A stretch of 64,000 nucleotides of DNA from UBA695 sp042691655. Lineage in GTDB: Bacteria > Verrucomicrobiota > Verrucomicrobiia > Chthoniobacterales > Chthoniobacteraceae. Both the position numbers and the translations under genes were made by a program. The stretch covers positions 3,286,001-3,350,000 of the forward strand of contig CP170506.1 in the NCBI GenBank assembly GCA_042691655.1, written 5' to 3'. Shown here piece by piece: positions 44,320 through 52,848 of this stretch (positions within the stretch are counted from its first letter, which is position 1; every line of letters begins with the position of its first letter). Below the pieces are notes generated by a model. That model saw only the letters and a list, made by a program, of their open reading frames with translations. It was not told the origin of the DNA and did no database searches.

Positions 44320-45425
44320 ACCGTCCGCTGCCATATCGCAAGGATGATGCCGTCGGCTTTTCGCTGATGGAGCTCATGGTTTCAATGGCCATCATCCTGC
44401 TGGTGCTGCTGGTGCTCGTCTCGACGGTCGATTCGACCCGGCGAACGTGGACCTTCACCACGGCCAAAATTGAGCAGTTCCGCGATGCCCGCAACGCTTT
44501 TGAAGCCATCACCAAGCGATTGAGCCAGGCCACCATGAACACCTATTGGGACTACGTGGACGCCAATGGGAATTTCCGCAGCGGCAGCTCTTTCGTTCCC
44601 GCGCGTTACGTCCGCCAGTCGGAACTGCGCTTTATCAGCGGCCCGAGCCTCACCGGGGACGCGTCAAAGCCAACACATGCCATTTTCTTCCAGGCGCCTC
44701 TGGGGGTGACGAGCGGCACCGCCTACGCGAACCTCGCCACGGCGCTCAATACCGTTGGATATTATCTGGAGTTCGAGAGCGACAAGGATCAGCGGCCGGC
44801 CTGCATCCTCAACGCGCAACCCAACCATTTCGACTACCGTTTCCGCCTCAAGGAAATGATCGAGCCCACCGAGTCCCTGACGCTTTATCAGTATACTTCG
44901 GGGAGTGGAAATTCCAGCTACAAGGGGGCCGAATGGTACATGACCCCGATGGGGACGAATACAACCGGCACCTCGTGGAGCCGCGTCATGGCCGACAACA
45001 TCGTCGCCCTCGTTTTTCTGCCGAAACTTTCCACCGAAGAGGATTCGACGGGCACGAAGCTCTGCCCCAACTACACGTATGATTCGACGCTTACGAATGC
45101 CGATCCGCTCATCAACCCCAAAAACCAGCTTCCGCCGGTGGTCCAGGTGACCATGGTTGCCATCGACGAGGAATCGGCGGCACGGCTGGCAGGCATGAAT
45201 GGAAACGCGATGCCCGATCTAGGGCTGGAGACCTTGTTTCAGGATGCTTCCAAATACCAGGCGGATCTGGACCAGTTGCAGGCGAATCTGCTTCGGCGGA
45301 CTTATTCAAATAATGGCAACACTTACTCGCCCGCCGTCAAGTTGCCCACCGCGGTCAATTACCGTATTTTCACCACCAACGTCCCGATTCGGACGGCGAA
45401 ATGGAGCGTCGAAGAAGCGAACTAG
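44316..45425 (+). CDS. Verru_Chthon cassette protein C, copy 2 (pseudopilin-like)
   Basis: The 369-residue protein has the prepilin signal AVG/FSLMELMVSMAIILLVLLV and an exported GspJ-like domain. AFEAITKRLSQATMNTYWDY, RYVRQSELRFISG, PPVVQVTMVAIDEESAARLAG and the end YRIFTTNVPIRTAKWSVEEAN are close to copy 3. The ATG overlaps the B stop by 4 bp. Confidence 0.87.
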   Translation: MNRPLPYRKDDAVGFSLMELMVSMAIILLVLLVLVSTVDSTRRTWTFTTAKIEQFRDARNAFEAITKRLSQATMNTYWDYVDANGNFRSGSSFVPARYVRQSELRFISGPSLTGDASKPTHAIFFQAPLGVTSGTAYANLATALNTVGYYLEFESDKDQRPACILNAQPNHFDYRFRLKEMIEPTESLTLYQYTSGSGNSSYKGAEWYMTPMGTNTTGTSWSRVMADNIVALVFLPKLSTEEDSTGTKLCPNYTYDSTLTNADPLINPKNQLPPVVQVTMVAIDEESAARLAGMNGNAMPDLGLETLFQDASKYQADLDQLQANLLRRTYSNNGNTYSPAVKLPTAVNYRIFTTNVPIRTAKWSVEEAN

Positions 45426-45434
45426 ACCAACCGT

Positions 45435-48400
45435 ATGAAACAGCGTAACCGCCGGGATATTCCGCGCCGATCCGCCGCCCCAACGATCAACGGCGTAATG
45501 AGGCTTTGGAGCGGACGGGAAAAAGGAATGGCTCTGATTCTCGTCCTTTCCTTTCTCGTGCTCATTTCGATGCTCATCATCGCGTTTTTTTCCAGCGTGA
45601 TGACGGAATCCACCGTCTCCAAAAGCTACGCGGACGGCGTCAGCACCAAACAGCTCGCCGATTCGGCGGCCAGCCTGGTCATGGGAACGCTGAAGGAAGC
45701 CACCAGCCCGTCGAGCGGCTCCACCGGCCCCGCGACCACCGCATGGGCATCCCAGCCGGGGATGATCCGCACTTACGCCACCGACGGCACCCCGGCGGTC
45801 TACTACAAACTCTATTCGTCGGACGCGATCAAGATTTCAGACAATCTCAGCTCGTATGACCCGGGCAACGATTTGCCGTCCAGTTGGGACCAGCAGGCGG
45901 CGCTCTACACGGATCTCAACGCTCCGGTGCTCAAACCGAGCGCCAGCGATCCCTCCGTGACCGTGCCGGTGTTCCCCATTGTGGACCCCCGGGCCTATTC
46001 CACCGGCACCGGCAGCGTCGAAGGGTTCTCCTACACCAAAGACCCCAGCGCCAGCGGGACCACCACGGTTTTGCCCGGTGCCGATCCCAACACCCAGCGC
46101 CTGCCCATGCCGGTGCGCTGGCTTTACGTTCTCCAGGACGGCTCCGTCACCGTGCCATCCTCCTACAGCAACGGCGCGGCGGTGTGGGCCGGTACCGAAA
46201 CCAACGCGCCCAGCTCCACCAACCCCATCGTGGGGCGGATCGCCTACTGGACCGACGACGAATCGTGCAAGGTGAACATCAACACCGCCGCCGGGGATTT
46301 GGCGAATCTGTCGAGTTTGCCCACGGATGGCTCCCAAGGCGTGGGATCTTTTTGGGATATCCCAAGGGTCGATCTGCCCATGGAGCGACATCTGGCCGAC
46401 AACCAGCCGTGCCAGTATGAGTACCAGCGCTATCCGGGGCATCCCGGCACGGTGTTTCTCAGCACCATATTCCCCGGCCTGTCCCGCGCCGATATCTGCG
46501 CCATCGCACCGCGGGTGGTTGACGGCGGCTCCAAAGGCGGCAGCCAGGTTACATTTTCCGGCACGCTCGCCTCGCTCACTCCGGACAACGACCGCCGCTA
46601 TACATCGGTTGACGAATTGATGTTTGCCGCGCCTTCCGGCGCGGGTACCGCGACGCGCCAGCAGAACCCGGTGATCACACCCGATAGTCTCCAGAAAGCG
46701 AACTTCTTCCTGACCGCCAACGGACGCTCTCCCGATTTGAACCTTTTCGGGCAGCCCCGCGTCAGTGTTTGGCCTCTGAGCTCCGGCACCGACTCCAATC
46801 ACCGCACCGCCACCGACCGGCTCATCGCGTTTTGCACGACCGTCGGCGGCCTGCCTTACTATTTCACGCGCAGCGACCCAAATTCCTCCACCAACGACTT
46901 CAGTTTGAATACGCAGAACCAGCGACTCTACGATTACCTTCAGACGGCCACCGGCAGAGCCGTTCCCGGCTTTACCTCGTCCGCCAGCTTCCTCACCAAA
47001 TACCCGAACCCCGGCGGCACCGCCACCGCATCGGACCGCGATCAGATCCTGACGGAAATCTTCGATTACATCCGCATCACCAATTTGCACGACGCGGGGC
47101 TGCCTGCCTCCACCGGGGCGCCGTTCACGCCGACCTCCGGCAGCACGTCCGCAAGCCAGGGCAGCGGGCAGGTGGTGCCCATCAAGATCACCAGCAGCAG
47201 GGGCACCACCCAGGGCTTTGGCCGTTTCGACACCATCTCCCAGGCGTCGCTGCAATTCATCGCCACCGGGACGACCGTTTCCTCGGGGACAGCCCAGGTT
47301 TCCGCCATGCGAGCAGTCATTCTGTTTACGCCCTACAACGTCGCAGGGGGCTACGCTGGGTACTATCCGAACTACCAATATGTGATTCCCAACCTGGCGA
47401 CCATCACCAGCTCGGCTCCCTCCTTGACCAGCGGTTCCAATTTCCGCGTGGTCATGACCACCGGCAGCGGGGTCAGCGCCACCACTTCCACCACCGCGCT
47501 GGTATTTCAAAATAACACCAATAGCCTCACGCAATGGACCGGCGTGTGGGACTTCCGCCCCTGGGGCGGGGCCGAGGGGATCGCGAATCAACTCATCTAC
47601 ACCTCAGTCAAAACCCCCACGCCCAAAAGAACGAACATTTCCGGCACCGGGTTCTCCTCCGTGTCGTTCGACCCGGTCCAAATGTATCCCTTCATCACCA
47701 CCGAGATTCCCGTCTCCGGGACCACCTTCACACTCCTGAACACCACTGTCACCTTGCAGATTGTCGCCAACAATTCGGTGGTGCAAAGCATGGATCTCAA
47801 TTTTCCCCAGGCGACGCTCCCGGTGCCCTCCATCCCGACTCAAACAGCGTTGATGAATTACGACACACGCCTCAGCACCATCAACACCACCAATTTTGGC
47901 AATCTGATCACCTCCTCCGACACCATCCGAAGCCTTCAACTAAGCGGCGCGGCTTACGGTGACGTGCGTCTGATGCAAACCTACCCCGGCGGTCATGTCC
48001 CCGCGTCGTATTTCGATACCGACATTAATTATTCCACCACCACCGCCAAATCCGCCCACAACCTTTTTTCGGGGCTTCCCTACCGCGCTCTGGCGGGGGC
48101 CAATACGGGGGCCAAGCTTGTTTTTAACGCCAGTTACTACGCCATACCGGCCCTGCCCGCGGCAAAGCTTGTCGCCAGCCTATCGGCGGGAGATAAAACC
48201 AGCGTCCCCATGTCCAACGGTCAGCCCGGCGACTGGGACACCGGCATCAGCAACGGAGCCGACGGCCCCTATATCAACAAAACCGATGACGGCACCAATG
48301 CCGCATCGAGTGGAGGCGACCCTTACTTCTCCTACATCGAAGGCTTCGCCTCCTCGCTCAGTTCGCCCAACCGCCAGACCGCCTCCGCCGTGCAATTTGG

Positions 48401-49244
48401 CTCCCTGCCCACGGGCGTTATGGCGCAGCATCCGTGGCAGACGCTCCTCTTCCGGCCCGACCCATCGGGCCATCACCCCGGTTCGGCCGCGCCGAAGGAT
48501 TATCTGCTCCTGGATCTATTCACAATGCCGGTGGTGGAACCCTATGCCATCAGCGAACCGCTTTCGACGGCGGGCCGCATCAACATGAATTACCGGATCG
48601 CCCCCTTTGATTACATCCGGCGCAGCACGGCCCTGCACGCGACGTTGAAATCCATCATGGTCATGGCGATTCCCGCAAACGATGCATCCACCTGCAAGAC
48701 TCCCGGCAACACCACGGGCGGGCCTTATCGTTTCTACGTCGATCCTGACAGCCAGACCGGCACCCTTAAATTCTTTGAAGACCGCTTTAACTACAGCGAT
48801 TCCAACGATTCCCAGCACCGGGGGCTGTTCGTCTCCTCCGCCGAGATTTGCGATATCCCGCTCGTGCCGCAAGGGCTCTCTGTTGCGGCAAATATGTCGA
48901 CTTTCTGGAACAACTATACGCTAACCGGAGACAACCTTCGCGAGATGCCCTACGCCCATCTCTATCCGCTGCTCACCACCAGATCCAATACTTACACGGT
49001 GCACCTTAAAGTCCAGGCGCTCAAGAAAGCCGCCAGCACGGACCCCAACCGCAACAAGCAATGGGTGGAGGGGAAAGACCAGGTTTTGGGAGAATATAGC
49101 GGATCGGTCATCATCGAGCGCTACATCGACCCGCAAGATACAAGGTTATCCAGCGGCAATTCGAGTTACGTGAATCCCGACTCGAACTCCTTGGAGCCGC
49201 TTTATCGCTACCACGTCATCGGCACCAAGAAATTCGCACCCTAG
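45435..49244 (+). CDS. Verru_Chthon cassette protein A, copy 2 (GspK-like)
   Basis: The 1269-residue protein has an N-terminal segment GMALILVLSFLVLISMLIIAFF that lacks the pilin Glu, as in GspK. The exported region holds GRIAYWTDDESCKVNINTAAGD and, later, DLFTMPVVEPYAISEPLSTAGRINMNYRIAPF, both resembling the GspK D-E-x-G-x-[IL]-N-x-N motif. A GTKKFAP end is shared in form with copy 3 (NRQFAP). It lies 9 bp after C and ends cassette 2. A mobile-element fragment begins at the very next codon after its stop. Confidence 0.87.
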   Translation: MKQRNRRDIPRRSAAPTINGVMRLWSGREKGMALILVLSFLVLISMLIIAFFSSVMTESTVSKSYADGVSTKQLADSAASLVMGTLKEATSPSSGSTGPATTAWASQPGMIRTYATDGTPAVYYKLYSSDAIKISDNLSSYDPGNDLPSSWDQQAALYTDLNAPVLKPSASDPSVTVPVFPIVDPRAYSTGTGSVEGFSYTKDPSASGTTTVLPGADPNTQRLPMPVRWLYVLQDGSVTVPSSYSNGAAVWAGTETNAPSSTNPIVGRIAYWTDDESCKVNINTAAGDLANLSSLPTDGSQGVGSFWDIPRVDLPMERHLADNQPCQYEYQRYPGHPGTVFLSTIFPGLSRADICAIAPRVVDGGSKGGSQVTFSGTLASLTPDNDRRYTSVDELMFAAPSGAGTATRQQNPVITPDSLQKANFFLTANGRSPDLNLFGQPRVSVWPLSSGTDSNHRTATDRLIAFCTTVGGLPYYFTRSDPNSSTNDFSLNTQNQRLYDYLQTATGRAVPGFTSSASFLTKYPNPGGTATASDRDQILTEIFDYIRITNLHDAGLPASTGAPFTPTSGSTSASQGSGQVVPIKITSSRGTTQGFGRFDTISQASLQFIATGTTVSSGTAQVSAMRAVILFTPYNVAGGYAGYYPNYQYVIPNLATITSSAPSLTSGSNFRVVMTTGSGVSATTSTTALVFQNNTNSLTQWTGVWDFRPWGGAEGIANQLIYTSVKTPTPKRTNISGTGFSSVSFDPVQMYPFITTEIPVSGTTFTLLNTTVTLQIVANNSVVQSMDLNFPQATLPVPSIPTQTALMNYDTRLSTINTTNFGNLITSSDTIRSLQLSGAAYGDVRLMQTYPGGHVPASYFDTDINYSTTTAKSAHNLFSGLPYRALAGANTGAKLVFNASYYAIPALPAAKLVASLSAGDKTSVPMSNGQPGDWDTGISNGADGPYINKTDDGTNAASSGGDPYFSYIEGFASSLSSPNRQTASAVQFGSLPTGVMAQHPWQTLLFRPDPSGHHPGSAAPKDYLLLDLFTMPVVEPYAISEPLSTAGRINMNYRIAPFDYIRRSTALHATLKSIMVMAIPANDASTCKTPGNTTGGPYRFYVDPDSQTGTLKFFEDRFNYSDSNDSQHRGLFVSSAEICDIPLVPQGLSVAANMSTFWNNYTLTGDNLREMPYAHLYPLLTTRSNTYTVHLKVQALKKAASTDPNRNKQWVEGKDQVLGEYSGSVIIERYIDPQDTRLSSGNSSYVNPDSNSLEPLYRYHVIGTKKFAP

Positions 49245-49769
49245 GGTGTTGATGTTGCCCCGGAGGGCAAGAACAGCAACGAAGTCTTTGCCATTCGTGG
49301 CAACTTCAATGTGATGATCACCTGCAACAAGCGGCTGTCCGTTCAGCTTTCCGGTGATGTTTCTGCCTGGCGCAGGCGGCTGCGTATTCTTTCCTTCAAA
49401 GAACCCGTAAAGGATCGTCCACTGATCGTGAGCTTTGACAAGATGCTGATCGAAAAGGAGGGCTCCGGCATTTTGAACTGGGCCATCGCAGGCGCGGTTC
49501 AGGCCCTTGCCGCCAAACGAGCAAAGCGGGTCCGTCCGCTCTCCCCGGCCCAGGAACAACGGCTTGAAACGTTGCTCGGGCAGTCCGATTCCATGCGGCA
49601 TTTTCTCCAGGTGTTCGAGGAACGCCGGAACGGTGAAGTGCTGGAGAAGAGCGATCTGCTGGAAGCCTATGCCGATTATTGTGGCAAGCAAGGCTGGGAA
49701 CCGCTGCCTGATCTGGTGGAGGTCTTCAAGCAAGCCGCCCGCGGGTGCAACCTGATTGCGGAGGAATAA
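49245..49769 (+). pseudogene. C-terminal fragment of a phage/plasmid P4-type primase-helicase
   Basis: The open frame from 49245 reads into EVFAIRGNFNVMITCNKRLSVQLSGDVSAWRRRL and then EKEGSGILNWAIAGAVQALAAK. This is the pattern of the D5/P4-family primase-helicase C-terminal part (family I-T-x-N-x-R-L-x-V-x-L-x-G-D-x-x-A-W-R-R-R-L). The whole helicase core is missing. Frame homology starts directly after the TAG of cassette protein A, so the deletion joint lies at the end of that gene. A GTG at 49311 could start a 152-residue product. Confidence 0.72.
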
Positions 49770-49772
49770 GCC

Positions 49773-50006
49773 ATGAACCCGGAAGAAAACTACAAAATCC
49801 TGCGGAGCGAATATACCGTGTTCGTTTTACGAGAGGGCGAGAGCGGCAGTGAATTTGTCGCGCTGCCGAAGGAGACGGCCGATGCGGATATGGCCCGGAT
49901 AGTTAAGTCCACGCCCCCGGGCGACTGGCGGAAAGTCGAGACCATCAACTTCGATGCAATTCAATCAAACGCCGTGCCTGGTTCTGAAAACGGCGCGAAT
50001 AGATAA
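49773..50006 (+). CDS. Small hypothetical protein in the mobile-element scar
   Basis: The 77-residue protein (MNPEENYKILRSEYTVFVLREGE) begins 3 bp after the primase-fragment stop. I see no recognisable domain. Its charge-rich make-up and position suggest an accessory gene of the same former element. Confidence 0.5.
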   Translation: MNPEENYKILRSEYTVFVLREGESGSEFVALPKETADADMARIVKSTPPGDWRKVETINFDAIQSNAVPGSENGANR

Positions 50007-50073
50007 TACTAGATAACTCGATGATCAGAGCATTTTCTATTTAATCTGTCGCTGTGTGTGGCAGAAAAAGTGG

Positions 50074-50430
50074 ATGCGAACTTATAGTCGTGATCTACGG
50101 GAGCGTATTGTCGCAGCCTGAGAAGATGGACACAGTGCCGAGTGAGTGGCTCGGTTGTTCCGGGCTTGCCGACGTAGCGTAGAGCGCTACTGGAAAAATT
50201 ACCGTTTCAGCGGAACCGTCAAACCCAAGCAGCGTGGCGGCTATCGCCGCAGTTGCATGGAAGGCCATGACAAAAGTCTACGAGCATGGATTAACGCAGA
50301 AAAGGATCTCACCTTGGCCCAGTTAAGGGAGCGCATCCAAAGCGATCTGGGCATCAAGGTAAGCAACACCGCTCTCTGGCACCGTTTGGAACGCTTGGGG
50401 CTGAGCTATAGCAGCCCCCTTGCTTTTTAA
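50074..50430 (+). pseudogene. IS630-type transposase remnant with two in-frame TGA codons
   Basis: From the ATG at 50074 the frame reads MRTYSRDLRERIVAA, TGA (50119-50121), EDGHSAE, TGA (50143-50145), then VARLFRACRRSVERYWKNY and the second helix-turn-helix EKDLTLAQLRERIQSDLGIK. It stops after LERLGLSY. This is the DNA-binding half of an IS630/Tc1-type transposase; the DDE catalytic half is missing. Confidence 0.75.
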
Positions 50431-50447
50431 ACTTCTATTCCTCCATA

Positions 50448-52793
50448 TTAATTTTTCTGCACCCACTGGATACCCTCTGTGGTGAGCGGCCATTTGTCGG
50501 TGCGGAACCCCGAAGCGGGGAGCCCTGCCTTGTTGAAGAGATTCGCTCCGCAGGGAGTATCCGTCCATGCGTAGCGTACCGCCACGGGGCTCGGAACGGC
50601 AGGACTCTCCACAATGACGGAGTCGCCTTCGATGCGCGCATCCGCCCAACCCCATTTTTGATCCGCTCCCGCCAGGGCAAACCCGCCGAGCTTGTCGCCG
50701 TGGGCCAGCAGTCCACCGCCCACGTGGGCAAAGGCAATGCAAGCCTTGCCGCCTTTGAATTCCACGTGGCGATAAACGGGCCCGGAATATTCCATCGATT
50801 TGCCGTAAACTGTGCCCAGCGCGGCCAGCGCCATGCGTTGCCCCACGGGCAGCTTGTCGAGATAATGCACATTATCCGCAGGGGTCACGAGATCGTGAGT
50901 GACAATCATGGCGGTGTGCGGCGAGGTGGCTGTCTGGAATTGCGCTTCACGCAATTCGGCGTTCGGGCTTTCCCCCGGGTCGCCCTGGTGGGGTTTGCCC
51001 TCGCCATAGGCGATCTGGGCGTAGACGAAAGGCAGCGAGTCATCGTGCCAAAGGTTGCGCCAATCGCGGAACATGGCGGGCAGGCGTTGCTTGTAAGCCT
51101 CGGCCATGCCGGAATCGTTTTCGCCCTGGTACCATAGCACGCCGCGGATGGCGAAGGGGGCCGCCGGGGTGATCAATCGGTCGAAGTTGAGCCCGGGGCG
51201 GTTGCTTTCCTGCGGGGCGGTGTTGAACTTCAGAGGCGCGGGCGCGGCGGTTCCTTGGGCCGTGGCTTTTTCGGAAGTCGTGCGCCATTTGGCCACTTCG
51301 TCAGCGGTTTTGATGAGAAGCAGGCGTGTGGCCACTCCTTCCCGGTCATCCTGTGCGTATGCATCGAGGATCGGTTTCAAGGACGGGTTGCTTTGATGGG
51401 TGGCGACGCTCGTCCAGGTGGAGATGAAGGTGCCCCCACGGCCCCCCAAGATGACGCCCACCGGCACGCCGAGTTCCCGATTCAGAGCGGTGCCAAAAGC
51501 ATAGGGAACGGCATACCACCTGAACTTTGCGGCATCCGCTCCGGATTGGGCTTTGCTCCATCCCGTCGGCCCCAGCCGGTGGATTCCTTCAGGCATGCCG
51601 GGTTGCGCGAAGAGCAATAAACTGCGGACTTCCGGGCTGTTGGCCTGCTCCGCCACTTCTTTGCCGCCGGGGCAGGTCACCACCATTCCCCCCGTGTTGG
51701 ACTGTCCCGATAAAAGCCAGACTTCACCGATCAGAATATCATTGGATATGATTTTGCTCGAACCCTCCACGGTCAGCGTGTGCGGCCCGCCAGCCGGGAG
51801 CGGTTTGAGAACGACCTGCCAGCGGCCGTCCTGGCCTGCCGTGGCTTTTTCGGTCTGCCCGGCGAGGCTTACCGAAACCACCTCGCCTGGTTTCGTCCAG
51901 CCCCAAATGGGCAGCGGCTTATCCCGCTGCAGAACAGCTCCGCTGGCGAACAGGGGGGATAATTGCAGTTTCTCGGCCTGCGCGGATTGTTTCGCTGCAG
52001 CCGCATCTGGTTTCGCGGCGAGGATATAGCCTGCCTTTAAATCCGACGGACGCAGCAGGCGGCCATCCACTTTGGCCAGCACTTGGTAAAGCCCCTCGTC
52101 GGGCGCGCTCACCTGGATGTCGCGTTCAACGGGAGCTTCCGTGGCGGGCACTTCAACCACGCCTGCGGACGTGAGCGCTTGGGTCATTTCGTTGCGAAGC
52201 AGCAGCTCGTACCGGACGGGTTTGGACGTGCCGGCCACCACGTGCAAAGTCGCTTTGCCGCCCGGTTCGATCAACGGGCTGCCCGTCACGCCCGCCTGAA
52301 TACAAGCGGCGGCATCGCCCGCGGCATCGCGCAGTTCCCAGACGGAAGGCAGCGTCCCCGGGAAACCCAAACGCCGAAAGCGGAGCGTATGCTTGCCCTC
52401 GGCCAGGTACAAATTCACCTCCTTGATGTCCGCCTTGCCTTTGGTGGAAGGCGTTTCCCTGTCTTCCTTCGTGGAGGACGTGCCGAGCCGGATGATGTTT
52501 TTGCCGTCCAGGAACAAATCGCGCGACCACTCGGGGGGTATCCCGCCGACCCACAATTCATACCAGCCTTTTTTGGATATGCTAAACTCATACTCCGCCC
52601 AACCTGTCAACGGCAAGGAAGGCCCCTTTCTTTTTGCCGCTTCGATCTGGGTTGGCGTTTCGCGAAATTTCGACCGCTCGAAGCTCCATCCCGCGCGTTG
52701 CACCGCGGGCTCGGCGGCCCAAAGCGTCTGTATTGTTAGTAACCCGATGGCAAGCGGTGCGGCTGATCGAAGAAAAGAGAATGATAGGTTCAT
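50448..52793 (-). CDS. Sialate O-acetylesterase-type carbohydrate esterase with extra N-terminal module, exported (copy 3)
   Basis: The 781-residue protein has a signal peptide (LAIGLLTIQTLWAAEP). The first 270 residues or so are absent from the other two esterases and look like a carbohydrate-binding beta-sandwich (WAEYEFSISKKGWYELWVGG, GKHTLRFRRLGFPG). The esterase part has WLLSGQSNTGGM, the VLWYQGENDSG loop and the catalytic ADNVHYLDK (D-x-x-H spacing). It is on the minus strand, 55 bp after cassette protein A copy 3, and probably the last gene of that operon. Confidence 0.87.
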   Translation of the reverse strand: MNLSFSFLRSAAPLAIGLLTIQTLWAAEPAVQRAGWSFERSKFRETPTQIEAAKRKGPSLPLTGWAEYEFSISKKGWYELWVGGIPPEWSRDLFLDGKNIIRLGTSSTKEDRETPSTKGKADIKEVNLYLAEGKHTLRFRRLGFPGTLPSVWELRDAAGDAAACIQAGVTGSPLIEPGGKATLHVVAGTSKPVRYELLLRNEMTQALTSAGVVEVPATEAPVERDIQVSAPDEGLYQVLAKVDGRLLRPSDLKAGYILAAKPDAAAAKQSAQAEKLQLSPLFASGAVLQRDKPLPIWGWTKPGEVVSVSLAGQTEKATAGQDGRWQVVLKPLPAGGPHTLTVEGSSKIISNDILIGEVWLLSGQSNTGGMVVTCPGGKEVAEQANSPEVRSLLLFAQPGMPEGIHRLGPTGWSKAQSGADAAKFRWYAVPYAFGTALNRELGVPVGVILGGRGGTFISTWTSVATHQSNPSLKPILDAYAQDDREGVATRLLLIKTADEVAKWRTTSEKATAQGTAAPAPLKFNTAPQESNRPGLNFDRLITPAAPFAIRGVLWYQGENDSGMAEAYKQRLPAMFRDWRNLWHDDSLPFVYAQIAYGEGKPHQGDPGESPNAELREAQFQTATSPHTAMIVTHDLVTPADNVHYLDKLPVGQRMALAALGTVYGKSMEYSGPVYRHVEFKGGKACIAFAHVGGGLLAHGDKLGGFALAGADQKWGWADARIEGDSVIVESPAVPSPVAVRYAWTDTPCGANLFNKAGLPASGFRTDKWPLTTEGIQWVQKN

Positions 52794-52848
52794 AGGTGAT
52801 GGTTGATGAAATGGGGTTTGGCAAAGAAAAGAGCGGACCCTTGCGAGG

